From assembly GCA_008330645.1 (NCBI GenBank), contig VLTN01000005.1, positions 558,001 through 622,000 of the forward strand: 64,000 nucleotides of DNA, read 5' to 3'. This document shows positions 1 to 9,219 of the stretch, in pieces. The position numbers and the translations under genes are program-made. How positions within the stretch are numbered: the stretch's first letter is position 1; each line of letters starts with the position of its first letter. Under the pieces are notes generated by a model. The model worked only from the letters and a program-made list of their open reading frames with translations. It had not been told where the DNA came from and ran no database searches. This stretch comes from Cafeteria roenbergensis (lineage: Eukaryota; Sar; Bigyra; Bicosoecida; Cafeteriaceae).

Positions 1-1
1 G

Positions 2-2902
2 CTGTGCGACCGCAACCCGGCGGTCATGGCCGCCTCCTTGCACGTGTACGACGAGCTCGTGCGCGCGAATCCGGCGGCCAACAAGGACCTGGTGCCGTCC
101 TTCGTTAGCATCCTCAAGCAGGTCTCCGAGGGCCGCCTGCCGCGGGACTTTAGCTACCACCGCATGCCCGCGCCTTGGATCCAGATGAAGCTGCTCCGCC
201 TGCTCGCCACGCTCGGCCACGCCGACCAGAAGGCGTCGGAGCAGATGTACGAGGTCCTGCTCAGCTGCATGACTCGCGCGGACTCTGGCCTGAACGTGGG
301 CTTCGCCGTGCTGTACGAGACGGTGCGCACCATCACCTGCATCTACCCCAACACCACGCTCCTCGACGAGGCCGCTGCTTGCATCTCGCGCTTCATCTCG
401 TCCGACAACCACAACCTGCGCTACCTTGGCATCACCAGCCTGGCCGCCATCGTCAAGGACCACCCGCAGTACGCCACCAAGCACCAGATGGCCGTGATGC
501 GGTGCCTTGAGGACCCCGACGACACCCTCAAGCGCAAGACCCTCGACCTGCTCTTCCGCATGACCAACCCCGCCAACGTGGAGGTCATCGTCGACCGCCT
601 CGTGGCCAACCTGCGCGACGCAGTCGATGTCTTCCTTCGCCAGGACCTCGTGGACCGCATCTCCGAGGTGGCCGAGCGCTTCGCTCCCTCCACCACCTGG
701 TACGTCCAGGTCATGACCCAGGTCTTCGAGCTCGGCGGCGACCTCGTCAAGTCCTCCACCGCGTCCTCGGTGATGCGCCTCATCGCCGAGGGCGGCGACG
801 ACGAGGACGAGGAGGCCGACAACGAGATGCGCACCGACGTTGTGGAGACCTACCTGGAGCTCATCGACCGCCCGGGGCTGCCGGACATGCTCCTGCAGAC
901 CCTCTTCTGGGTGCTGGGCGAGTACGGGTACCTCGCCGAGAGCATGGAGCTGCCGGCCATGTGCGACAAGATCTGCTCCCTGGCCGGGCGCGCCGGCCTC
1001 AACAAGGTCACGCGCGGGTACGCCATCAGCGCCGCGGCCAAGCTCACGGCGCAGGTCGGCGCCGTCGTGCCATCGGCCCAGCAGCTCATGGACAGCTTCG
1101 GTGCCTCCAAGGACGTCGACCTCGCGCAGCGCTGCGCCGAGTTCCGCGTCCTCGCCTCCCGCCTGGACATGATGCGCGCTGTGATGCCCGTGGACGCCTC
1201 CTGCGAGGACGTGGAGATGGAGGGGGACGAGGGCCTCGCCTTCCTCGACTCGTACGTCGAGGAGGCCCTGGCCGCGGGCGCCCAGGCCTACGAGAAGCCG
1301 GCTGACATGGCCGCTGCCGAGGCAGAGGCAGCCGCCGCCGCAGCCAGCCACGCGCTCCGCTTCTCAGCCTACGCCACCCCCGACGCTGGCACGCACATGC
1401 CCGAGGCCGGGCCGTCCAGCGGGGCAGGCGAGACCGCGGGCCCCGGCGGGCTGCAGGCTCCCGCAGGCGGCGGCCTCTCGGCCGCTGCGGGGCCGTGGGG
1501 ACAGAAGGGCCAGTGGGGCCGCAAGCCCGCGCCCGCGCCGGCCCCGGCTGCCGCAGCGCCCGCCGCCGGCTTCCCAGGCACGCTGCCGGGGCAGCCCGGC
1601 TCGGCGACCGGGGCCGCGCCGGCGGCAGCGGGCGCTCAGCCCGTCGAGCGTCCGCGGGCCACCACCTCTCTCGCAGGCCTGCGCGAGGCGCTCGGCGCCT
1701 CGTCCGGCCCGGGCGCCTCCCGCGTGGCTGCGGCGCCCCCGGCGCCTCGCGAGCCGACTGCGGAGGAGCTTGCAGCGCAGGCCCTCTTCCAGGGCATCCC
1801 GGGGGCCGGGTCCGGGCGGTTCGGCTCCAGCTCTCGCGCTGGCGGCGGCGCCCGCGCTCGCCGCACCCGCCCTCGTGGCGACGCGGCGCCAGCGCCAGCG
1901 CCAGCGGCCGCCCCAGCTGCTGCCCCGGCCCCCGCCCCAGCGGTCGCGGTGTCCGCCCCCAAGCCGGCAGCCCCCGCCCCGGCGCCTGCCGCGGACGATG
2001 ACATGGCGGACCTCTTTGGCGGCGGGTTCGACTCAGCGCCCGCGCCGGCCCCCGCGGCGGCCGCCGCCGCCGCCCCCGCGGACGACGGCGACCTGTTCGG
2101 GGGCATGAGCATCGGCTCTGCCCCCGCGCCCGCGCCTGCAGGGCCCGACCTCTCGTCTCTGGCCGCGTCTGCCGGCGCTGCCGCTGCCATCGCAGGCCAC
2201 CCGCGGACGCCCGCAAAGGGGGCGCAGCGCGTTGGCGGCGACGCAGCCGTGACGGTGTCCGTCGCTAAGGCGTTCCGCCCGGAGGGCCTCGTCGTGCTCG
2301 TCTTCCTCACCAACACCTCGTCCGCGGCGCTCAGCCCCATCACGCTCACACCCGCATCCATCCCCTTCCTCACCCCGTCGCTTGCGGCAGGCACCGGCGT
2401 GGAGGTCTCCGCGGCCCAGGCGGGCTTCCACCCCATCGCGCCCGGCGCTTCGTCCTGCGTGGCGATCACCTTCGTCCTTGCCAACGCCCCCTCCTCGACA
2501 TCCCTCAAGCTCAACCTCGCCCGGCCTGGCGCCGCCGCCCTCTCCGTGGATGTGCCCATCCCGGTCACCGACCTGCTGCGCCCCTTCTCCATGACCACGC
2601 CCGAGTTCGGCGCGAAGTGGCCGCAGCTCGCGCAGGCCAAGACCATTAGCCTGGAGGGGGTGTCCGTCTCAAACGCGCGCGCGCTGCTTGCCGCCCTGGA
2701 GAAGGCGCGCCACAAGGGCATCGACGTGATCGAGGCCGCGCAGGAGTGCATCGCCTGCGCCCAGCTCATGGGCACCACCCAGCTCGCCCTCATCCACGGC
2801 AAGGTGCTTGCGCCGGGCAAGGTCACGCTCACCGTGAAGACGGCCCACATGGGCTTCACGGAGGCGGTGGCAGCGGCTGTGGGCGCCAGCGTGCGCGGCT
2901 GA
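2..2902 (+). CDS. AP4E1: AP-4 complex subunit epsilon, 5' end outside window
   Basis: Large epsilon subunit of the AP-4 adaptor, which selects cargo into vesicles leaving the trans-Golgi network. The frame is open from base 2, so the first part of the alpha-solenoid trunk (roughly 200 residues by family length) lies outside; 966 residues are visible. The trunk (residues 1 to ~420) keeps family-like stretches such as PAPWIQMKLLRLL, KHQMAVMRCLEDPDD and FWVLGEYGYL, closer to epsilon than to gamma or delta adaptin. A low-complexity Ala/Pro/Gly hinge (~430-735) contains two DLFGG peptides, plausible clathrin or accessory-protein binding sites. Residues ~740-966 look like a beta-sandwich ear (FLTNTSSAALSPITL). 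No intron is needed in the visible part. It converges on the next gene with only 97 bp between stops. Epsilon rather than another large adaptin is inferred from remembered family sequence. Confidence 0.85.
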   Translation: MCDRNPAVMAASLHVYDELVRANPAANKDLVPSFVSILKQVSEGRLPRDFSYHRMPAPWIQMKLLRLLATLGHADQKASEQMYEVLLSCMTRADSGLNVGFAVLYETVRTITCIYPNTTLLDEAAACISRFISSDNHNLRYLGITSLAAIVKDHPQYATKHQMAVMRCLEDPDDTLKRKTLDLLFRMTNPANVEVIVDRLVANLRDAVDVFLRQDLVDRISEVAERFAPSTTWYVQVMTQVFELGGDLVKSSTASSVMRLIAEGGDDEDEEADNEMRTDVVETYLELIDRPGLPDMLLQTLFWVLGEYGYLAESMELPAMCDKICSLAGRAGLNKVTRGYAISAAAKLTAQVGAVVPSAQQLMDSFGASKDVDLAQRCAEFRVLASRLDMMRAVMPVDASCEDVEMEGDEGLAFLDSYVEEALAAGAQAYEKPADMAAAEAEAAAAAASHALRFSAYATPDAGTHMPEAGPSSGAGETAGPGGLQAPAGGGLSAAAGPWGQKGQWGRKPAPAPAPAAAAPAAGFPGTLPGQPGSATGAAPAAAGAQPVERPRATTSLAGLREALGASSGPGASRVAAAPPAPREPTAEELAAQALFQGIPGAGSGRFGSSSRAGGGARARRTRPRGDAAPAPAPAAAPAAAPAPAPAVAVSAPKPAAPAPAPAADDDMADLFGGGFDSAPAPAPAAAAAAAPADDGDLFGGMSIGSAPAPAPAGPDLSSLAASAGAAAAIAGHPRTPAKGAQRVGGDAAVTVSVAKAFRPEGLVVLVFLTNTSSAALSPITLTPASIPFLTPSLAAGTGVEVSAAQAGFHPIAPGASSCVAITFVLANAPSSTSLKLNLARPGAAALSVDVPIPVTDLLRPFSMTTPEFGAKWPQLAQAKTISLEGVSVSNARALLAALEKARHKGIDVIEAAQECIACAQLMGTTQLALIHGKVLAPGKVTLTVKTAHMGFTEAVAAAVGASVRG

Positions 2903-2999
2903 CGGAGTGGAGTTGCGTGGCGGGCAGGCTAACGGCTGTCCTTTCAGAGCGGAGCGGGGCCCCGTGGCCCGCATCCCTCGCGAATCACACACCGAGCGG

Positions 3000-5039
3000 T
3001 CACCCCTGCTGCACTGTGCGCTTGTCGGGGTCGAACACGTACTTGCGGATGGCGATGGTCACGGGGTCGCCGACCGCGACCGGCGCCCCTGAGAGCCTCA
3101 CTCGCACCTTGCCGCTCTTGCCAAACGCCCCTGCCAGCGTGCCGCGCGCCCCGCTCGGAGTGCCCACCTCCAGCCCCAGGAAGCGCGTCACGTCGGAGCC
3201 CTTGCTGAAGAGTCCCTTGCACACAACTTCGCACGCCCCGCCCGCAGCCGCTTCCCCGCTCGCCACGCGCTCCACCTGGCCCGTCCGCTCCTTGGGCCGG
3301 TAGACGCGGAGGCAGCGCTTGGCGCTCGCTGCCATCGCGGCGGCCGCCGCGGAGGCGTCTGCGCTCGTGAGCGGGGCGGTGGCCGACGCCGGATGGCCGC
3401 GGGCAGTTGCCCGAGCCAGCATGTCCGCGGGAGCGACCACCTCACGCAGCTGCCCTGCAAACGCCAGCCGGCAGGTGGGCGCCGACTCGTCGGCGTCCAG
3501 GCGCGACCCGATGACAGTGCTGTCCGGCGGACAGTAAATGGGCGCATCCAGCAGCAGCAAGGCCCACTGCCACGGCTCCTTCACCGATCGCGAGTCCGCC
3601 CCTGCCCCCGCCCCCGGAACGCGCACCTTCCCCACCAGGCTATCTTGCCAGACATAGGGCGTGTCCCAGTCAAACGGCAAGGCCGGGGGGCGCAGTCCGG
3701 TCGGGGTCAGCTGGGCGCCCGAGGCGCGCGAGCCGTCGCCGCCAGCTGAAGTCGGCGCGGCGGCCGCCGCCGCCGCCGCCGCCGCCGCGGCTCCGGCCCC
3801 CGTGGCAGGGCCTGCGGCAGCACCCTCGTCGCTTCGCACCGCGGTGGCAAGCCCGACACCTGCCTCAGCGAGCTCCTGCGCCCCGAAGAAGACTGCCTGC
3901 GCCATCACGGTGGAGTGCCCCACGGTGAGGTGCACCCTGGTCTTGGCGGTGGTCACGTCGCCCTTGAAGTAGCGAATCCGGCGCACCAGCGCGACGGCCA
4001 CGCGCACCGCGGACACGGTGCCCGGCGAGCACACCACGGCGCGCTCGAGCTTGCCGCCCGCCAGCGACGAGACGGCGAAGCCGGCGCGGTCTCCCTGCGC
4101 GATGCTGCGGACGTCTCGCCGGAACATCTGGATGGACTTGACCTTGCGCCGCTCCCCCATCTCCGGCACCTCAACCTCGTCGCCCACCGACAGCGAGCCC
4201 CGCAGCACTGTGCCCGTGAGCACCGTCCCGTGCCCCTTGACCTGAAAGCCGTGGTCCACGGACATGAACAGCGCCCCGCCCGGGGAGCGGTTGGGCACTG
4301 GGGCGCGCAGCTGCAGCTCCTCCAGCAGCGCGCTGACGTCGGCGCGCTCGGCGGCCGCCTGGGCAAGGTCCGCGGCGGCCGCGCCGTCAGCCTTGGAGCC
4401 GCTGCCGCCCGCGCCGGACTTTCCAGCCCCTCCTGGCGCCGCGCTGATCGCCACCATGGGCGCGTCCGCGAACCGCGTCGACTCGAGCGCCTTTCGGATG
4501 CGGCCGGTCGCCTTGGCGAGCAGAGCCGCGGCGTCGGCGGCCGGCTCGGCGCCGGCGGTTGCGCCCTTCTTGGAGGCCTTCTTCGACCCGGCGAGGGACT
4601 CAAGCATGTCCACCTTGTTCAGCACCACGATGAGGTTCTCTGTGGTCACCTCCGCAATCACGAGGCATTCGGCGGTCTGGGTTTGGATGCCCTTGGTCAC
4701 GTCGATCACCAGCAGCACCATGTCGATGATCTGGGAGCCGCCGATGATGGTCCGAATCAGGCTCGCGTGCCCGGGGCAGTCGACGAGCGTGTACTGCACC
4801 GCCTCGACGTGCGGCAGCCGCTTCTTCAGGTGCTCGGGGGCGGGAAGCGCGAAGGCCGAAAAGCCGAGGTCCATCGTGATGCCGCGCTGCCGAGACTGCG
4901 GGTGCTTGTCCAGCGCGGCCGTGGAGAGCACCTGCGACAGGGCGCGAACGAGGCTGGTCTTGCCGCTGTCCACGTGACCCATGACGCCCACATTGATGTT
5001 CACAGCGCGGGACAAATCCGCTGCCATGGCCGCCTCCAA
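3000..5039 (-). CDS. EEFSEC: Selenocysteine-specific elongation factor eEFSec
   Basis: Translational GTPase that delivers selenocysteyl-tRNA to ribosomes at UGA codons. It is a single open frame of 679 residues (animal proteins are about 600). The G1 loop is GHVDSGKTS (residues 21-29), followed by a TMDLG switch I motif, DCPGH (G3) and NKVDM (G4). EF-Tu-like beta-barrel domains follow (GHGTVLTGTVLRGSLSVGDEV). SelB-type features favour eEFSec over eIF2 gamma or EF1A: the GHASLIRTIIGG stretch and a C-terminal RIM domain beginning near TCRLAFAGQLREV and ending KYVFDPDKRTVQQG. An alanine run encoded by about ten GCC/GCG codons interrupts the middle. M1 is used as the start; M5 is an alternative. 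The start lies 231 bp from the divergent UBX gene. Its presence implies the organism makes selenoproteins, although none is recognised in this window. Confidence 0.92.
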   Translation of the reverse strand: MEAAMAADLSRAVNINVGVMGHVDSGKTSLVRALSQVLSTAALDKHPQSRQRGITMDLGFSAFALPAPEHLKKRLPHVEAVQYTLVDCPGHASLIRTIIGGSQIIDMVLLVIDVTKGIQTQTAECLVIAEVTTENLIVVLNKVDMLESLAGSKKASKKGATAGAEPAADAAALLAKATGRIRKALESTRFADAPMVAISAAPGGAGKSGAGGSGSKADGAAAADLAQAAAERADVSALLEELQLRAPVPNRSPGGALFMSVDHGFQVKGHGTVLTGTVLRGSLSVGDEVEVPEMGERRKVKSIQMFRRDVRSIAQGDRAGFAVSSLAGGKLERAVVCSPGTVSAVRVAVALVRRIRYFKGDVTTAKTRVHLTVGHSTVMAQAVFFGAQELAEAGVGLATAVRSDEGAAAGPATGAGAAAAAAAAAAAAPTSAGGDGSRASGAQLTPTGLRPPALPFDWDTPYVWQDSLVGKVRVPGAGAGADSRSVKEPWQWALLLLDAPIYCPPDSTVIGSRLDADESAPTCRLAFAGQLREVVAPADMLARATARGHPASATAPLTSADASAAAAAMAASAKRCLRVYRPKERTGQVERVASGEAAAGGACEVVCKGLFSKGSDVTRFLGLEVGTPSGARGTLAGAFGKSGKVRVRLSGAPVAVGDPVTIAIRKYVFDPDKRTVQQG

Positions 5040-5270
5040 GCCCTGCGGCGCGCCGAGGGCTCAAGGGTAGCCCGCGCGCAGCAGTCCAAGACCGAGCCTT
5101 TCCTCGTTGGCAGGCTCGCGCCCGCGCCAGTGGCTTCCGGCCGAGGGCCCGCGATGCGGTCGTCCGAAATTTTGGTTTGCCACGGCACAGGCTCTGTCGG
5201 AGTTCCGCAGGGGAGTGTTTGCCGCGCCCGCGCTCGCACTCCGCCGGACCGAGCGCTGCAAGAGGCGGCC

Positions 5271-6797
5271 ATGAGCGACCGCCTGCTCGTGAACGCGACC
5301 CACGTCGACTCGCCGTCGGTGAAGAAGCGGGTGGCGCTCTCGGCCTCGGAGGAGTGGAGCAGTGTGCTGGCCAAACTGCAGGCCAAGTTCTCAATGGGCG
5401 CGCCCCCAGCAGCGGTCCTCGTCGACGGGGCGCATGTGGAATCTGTCGAAGAGCTGGCTCCCGGCGATTTGCTGGTGGTGCACGGCCCGGCTGCCTCGGG
5501 GGGCGTGGCGACAACGCCGGCACCGTCGAGTCAGCCGCCTGCCGCAGCCTCCGCTGCCGGCCGCTCGGAGGCGTCGCCGGACCAGTGGGCCAACGCCATC
5601 CAGCTCTTCTACCAAACAAACAAGCTGCACACGGGCGAGCTGCTCGCTGCTGTGCGGACGCTCAAGGTCCTGTCGGGCTATTGGGGTCGCAGCGAGGACA
5701 AGTTCCGCCGAGTCCGTCTCAGCAAGCCCGCCCTCCAGGCGGCGCTCGGGCCGCCGATTCGGGGCGTCGAGGAGCTGCTCTGCGCCTTGGGCTTTGTGGT
5801 GGTTGGGACGGACTCGCCGCTCACGTTGGAGCTTCCAGCCGGGGCGGCTCCGGCCGGAGTGACGGAAGCGTTCGCGTCGCTGGAGGCGGAGATCCTGCCG
5901 TACGTGCCCGCTCTCAGCCTTTCCAGCCGCGGCTCCGACGCCCTGCGCGCAGTGCAGGCCGGCATGATCAAGCCTCCCGCGTCGGCGCGCGACGTGAGCG
6001 GCGCGCTCCACTCTGAAGCCGCCAGAGGCGGCGCGGACGTGCGGGAGCGGCTCGCAGCTGCGCGGGCGCGCATGGCCGCGGTTAGCCGCAACGGGTACCG
6101 CGGCGCCCTCGAGCGCGGCATGGCCGCACCTCCCGGCCTGGACCGGGCGTGGAGCGTGGTGGAGGCCTCGCTTGGCCCAGCTCTCTCGACGCTCTCCAGC
6201 GCCGGGTCGGCAGCAGGGGCGGCCGCTGCGTCAGCAGCCGGGGACAGCAAGTTCGGCGCGGGCGGCGCATCCACTGCCGACGAGCTGCGGGCCGGGATCG
6301 GGCTCTTCCGGTACTTGGGCCGGCCGGCCGTCGGGCGCGGGAAGCTGGAGGAGGAGGCCATCCGGGCCGAGGCCCGGTGCACGAGCGCGGAGGAGGGGCA
6401 GACGTGCACCGTGCGGCTGGAGTTTGACGACGGCTCTCGCGTGTTCGGCACCTTCAGGCTGGACGAGCCGGTGGCTGCGGTTTGCTCGGCAGCCGCGGAG
6501 CTGGTCGCGCCAGGCATTGGCAAGCTGTCCGCCGCGAGCTCGCCTATCGTCGTTTGGCGCCCGGGAGCCACGCCGCCGTCGGCATTGCCGTCCGGGTCTT
6601 CGCCCACTTCCTCTTCTTCGTCCGCCGCGGCCGCGGCCGCGGCCGAAGCTGCGGCTGCCGACCCGCAGACCAGCCTGGCCGAGCTCGGCGCCGTCAAGCG
6701 CTTCGCCTTGCGGGCCAGCTTCGCGCCGAGCGCGGGCATCAAGCTCGACTCCACGACGCCCGGCTGGTGGCTGCGAGACGACTTGCGGCGAGCGTGA
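5271..6797 (+). CDS. UBXN6: UBXD1/UBXN6-like p97 cofactor (PUB and UBX domains)
   Basis: Probable cofactor of the AAA ATPase p97/Cdc48 in ubiquitin-dependent sorting and degradation. The frame encodes 508 residues from the ATG at 5271; the open frame continues upstream into the eEFSec gene, but this ATG is the first one clear of the divergent gene. Residues ~5-75 resemble a ubiquitin-like or doublecortin-like fold (VDGAHVESVEELAPGDLLVV). Residues ~105-190 form a PUB domain, with FRRVRLSKPALQAALG and GVEELLCALGFVVV matching the p97-tail binding module. Residues ~375-450 look like a UBX domain (CTVRLEFDDGSRVFGTFRLD). The PUB-then-UBX order is that of UBXD1. The C-terminal ~90 residues are Ser/Ala-rich. 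The N-terminal ubiquitin-like region is unlike animal UBXD1, so orthology is likely rather than certain. Confidence 0.75.
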   Translation: MSDRLLVNATHVDSPSVKKRVALSASEEWSSVLAKLQAKFSMGAPPAAVLVDGAHVESVEELAPGDLLVVHGPAASGGVATTPAPSSQPPAAASAAGRSEASPDQWANAIQLFYQTNKLHTGELLAAVRTLKVLSGYWGRSEDKFRRVRLSKPALQAALGPPIRGVEELLCALGFVVVGTDSPLTLELPAGAAPAGVTEAFASLEAEILPYVPALSLSSRGSDALRAVQAGMIKPPASARDVSGALHSEAARGGADVRERLAAARARMAAVSRNGYRGALERGMAAPPGLDRAWSVVEASLGPALSTLSSAGSAAGAAAASAAGDSKFGAGGASTADELRAGIGLFRYLGRPAVGRGKLEEEAIRAEARCTSAEEGQTCTVRLEFDDGSRVFGTFRLDEPVAAVCSAAAELVAPGIGKLSAASSPIVVWRPGATPPSALPSGSSPTSSSSSAAAAAAAEAAAADPQTSLAELGAVKRFALRASFAPSAGIKLDSTTPGWWLRDDLRRA

Positions 6798-6989
6798 GAC
6801 GTTGGAACGTCATGGCTTCGGCAGGGGCAGCGTGCGTGTTGAGCGCCCGGTTCAAGGCAAACTCAGTCCGTTTTAGCACGCGCAGGGCGAATCAAACTTG
6901 CAAACATGGCATGCACTCAGTTGGTCGAGCTGTCGGTTCCGTGGCCGGGCCGCAACCGGCTTGATGCGCCCGACACCGAAGGGCTAGTG

Positions 6990-8513
6990 TCAACAGTTGT
7001 CCGCGAGCCGGGCGGGCGGCGAGGCGCTGCCCTCGACGCGCATCAGCCGCAGGCGGGCGGCGAGCGCTGACTCGTCCGTCTCGACTCGCTGGCCCCACGT
7101 CAAGGGGCGGCCCGACGCCTGCCTCGAGGCGTCCATCGCCCACAAGGCGGCGTCGGGCGTGCCCGCGCGCCCGAAGTGAGTTGGCGGCAGGGCTGCCGCA
7201 GGACGGAAGCCCTGGCCCCAGAGCGAGTGGGAGGCCGGGACCGCGGAGGGCTCGTGGGCCGCGCGCGCAGACGCCCTGCCGCCCGCAGAGGGCAGGAGCC
7301 CCGGGGGCGCAGCGGGGGCAAGGGGTGGGGGCGAGTTGCGGCCCGATTGGGAGCGGAGCGAGTCCCGCGCGGGCCACGCGCGCGCGGCTCCGCGGCCAGC
7401 GATGCCGCTGGCGCAACCAGACACGCCCAGCCCGTCGCCATGCACGGGGCTGGCACGCCCCGCGGGCTGCTCCGCCGCCGAGGACCCGAGCGCGATGGAC
7501 ACGGTGAACGGGGCGCTGGTCGACGGCGTTGCCCCCATGCGGCTCGCCATGCCCGCGCACAGCGCCGCGCTGCTGCTCGCCGAAGGGCTGCCGTGGCGGC
7601 CTCCCGCTGCGGGGCGGAGGTCCACGCAGGCGGCAGCAGAGTCCAGCTCGCGGTCTGCGATGACGTCGACGTCGTCCTCATCGTCGTCCTCGTCGTCGTC
7701 CTCGTCGGAGCTGCTGCCGTGCCTTGCTTGGCTGGCCTGTCCAGCGGACAGCATACGCGAGGCCGTCATGGCCGCGCGCGAAGGCGCCCGGAAGAGGACC
7801 AGCTCGTCCATCGGCACGGGGGCTAAGCGCCCAGACGCCGGCTGCGACAGCGGGGACGGGTTTGGCGACGGCGCGGGCCCGAGGCCGGGGGACGCGTCGG
7901 CAGCCTGGTGCTTGCCGGAGCCGGAGAATCGGCTGGAGGCCCCGGAGAGGGCGGCTGACCTGCTCAGCTGTGAGGTGTTCAGCCCCCACGCAGCGGCGCC
8001 GAAGCCGGCGGGAGCGTGCGAAGCGGGGGCGATCGGCTGGGGCTGGGCCGGCTCGTCGGCTGGCCACGCCGCCATCCGAACCGCTGCCGGCGTGGCAATG
8101 GTGGCGACGTCCAAGCGAGCAGTCGCGCCCGGCGCGGCCGGGCTGGCCACCGACGAGGTCCACGCCGCGTCGGGTGGTCCGGGCATCGCCATCGACGGAG
8201 CCCCCAGCGGCGGGCAGGGCGACCTGCTCGCCTCGGCGTCGCTCCCGTTCGACGCGCTGCGCTGCAGGAACGGCACCGGGCGAAGCACGGCGCCCCCGCC
8301 GGCCTTGTGGAGCCACGGGGCCTCGGCAAAGCTGACCAGCGAGGCCCCGCCGCGTGCCCCGGAGTGGCGAAGCCGCACGACCGACAGCGCGACCTTGGGA
8401 GCGGCTTGGGAGGACGCTCCCTCAGCCGGCCTGCCGGGCGGGACGCCGGCCACAGGCTCGGCAAAGACCCCCTCGGGGCCCACGCGGGTCCGCTCCCCGT
8501 CGGCTCCGCACAT
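6990..8513 (-). CDS. Unknown Ala/Ser/Pro-rich protein with an acidic run
   Basis: Not recognised. The frame encodes 507 residues if the ATG at 8513 (MCGADGERTR) is the start; the frame stays open to 8999, but those residues look like translated promoter. The composition is low-complexity (Ala, Ser, Pro, Gly), so most of the chain is probably disordered. A clear feature is the serine-then-acidic stretch SSSDEDDDEDDDEDDVDVI near residue 280, which resembles a casein kinase 2 target or nuclear protein segment. The C-terminal part has a recurring aromatic and basic character (SLWGQGFRP, PLTWGQRVETDE, LAARLRLMRVEG) and may be a short binding region. No transmembrane segment or enzyme motif is visible. 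The opposite strand is also open for long stretches, so the coding strand is inferred from this acidic run and from the alternating gene order. Confidence 0.5.
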   Translation of the reverse strand: MCGADGERTRVGPEGVFAEPVAGVPPGRPAEGASSQAAPKVALSVVRLRHSGARGGASLVSFAEAPWLHKAGGGAVLRPVPFLQRSASNGSDAEASRSPCPPLGAPSMAMPGPPDAAWTSSVASPAAPGATARLDVATIATPAAVRMAAWPADEPAQPQPIAPASHAPAGFGAAAWGLNTSQLSRSAALSGASSRFSGSGKHQAADASPGLGPAPSPNPSPLSQPASGRLAPVPMDELVLFRAPSRAAMTASRMLSAGQASQARHGSSSDEDDDEDDDEDDVDVIADRELDSAAACVDLRPAAGGRHGSPSASSSAALCAGMASRMGATPSTSAPFTVSIALGSSAAEQPAGRASPVHGDGLGVSGCASGIAGRGAARAWPARDSLRSQSGRNSPPPLAPAAPPGLLPSAGGRASARAAHEPSAVPASHSLWGQGFRPAAALPPTHFGRAGTPDAALWAMDASRQASGRPLTWGQRVETDESALAARLRLMRVEGSASPPARLADNC

Positions 8514-9219
8514 GAGCTTGCAAGGCTGAGGAGAAGGGCCAGGTCGCGGGCGTTTGGACGGGTCTGCGGGCGCACCGGGCGGTGGGAGGCCCCGCGCAAC
8601 GCAAGGTTGACTCGAGCCAAGGACGCCGCACGCGAGGCAAGCGCCACAAGCAGCTACGCACGCGCCCCCAGGGCTGCCACTCACGCGCGCGTGCTGGGAT
8701 GCTCCGTAGGTCGATCGTCCTTGCGTGCGGGTTGCTGGGGCGGGTCGGCTCCGAGGGTCTGTCGGACATGCCGCCGACCGCCGGGCCTCAGCCAGCGCCG
8801 AGCGGCGCGTGCGTGGCGGCCTCTCAAGCAAGCAGTGTCCTACCGCCGCGTCGGCACAACGGCGCGGGGCTCCGGGCTGCCTGCCGTCAGCCAGTGTGCA
8901 AGCCTCCGCTGCCGAAGCAAGGCCAATTGATGCGCCTGCAGCCAGAGCTTGCGGCGTTCTGCCGCCGTATCGTGCCGCAACACGGCCCCGCCTCCCCAAG
9001 CTCCCTGTCGGGAGCTCAGGCCGTGCAGCGCATGCGGAACAATTCCCCGCCGCCTTCCGCCCTGCTGGCGCCGCGGCTCAATGCAATTGCCGCCCCCACG
9101 CACGGGCCGGCAGAGCTGCAATGCTTGCGCGGGCAAGGATTCGAGCCGCGGGGCGTCGTCCGCTGATCGCCCACTCAGCCGCTCGCGGCGGGCCTTTCCT
9201 CCCGAGGGGCCTTGCGGCG
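8514..9219. promoter_or_regulatory. Intergenic space between divergent genes (unknown protein / HDAC)
   Basis: 706 bp separating the starts of the unknown minus-strand gene and the histone deacetylase. It presumably holds both promoters. No TATA box or repeated element stands out by eye, and the open frames here have no protein-like features. Confidence 0.4.
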
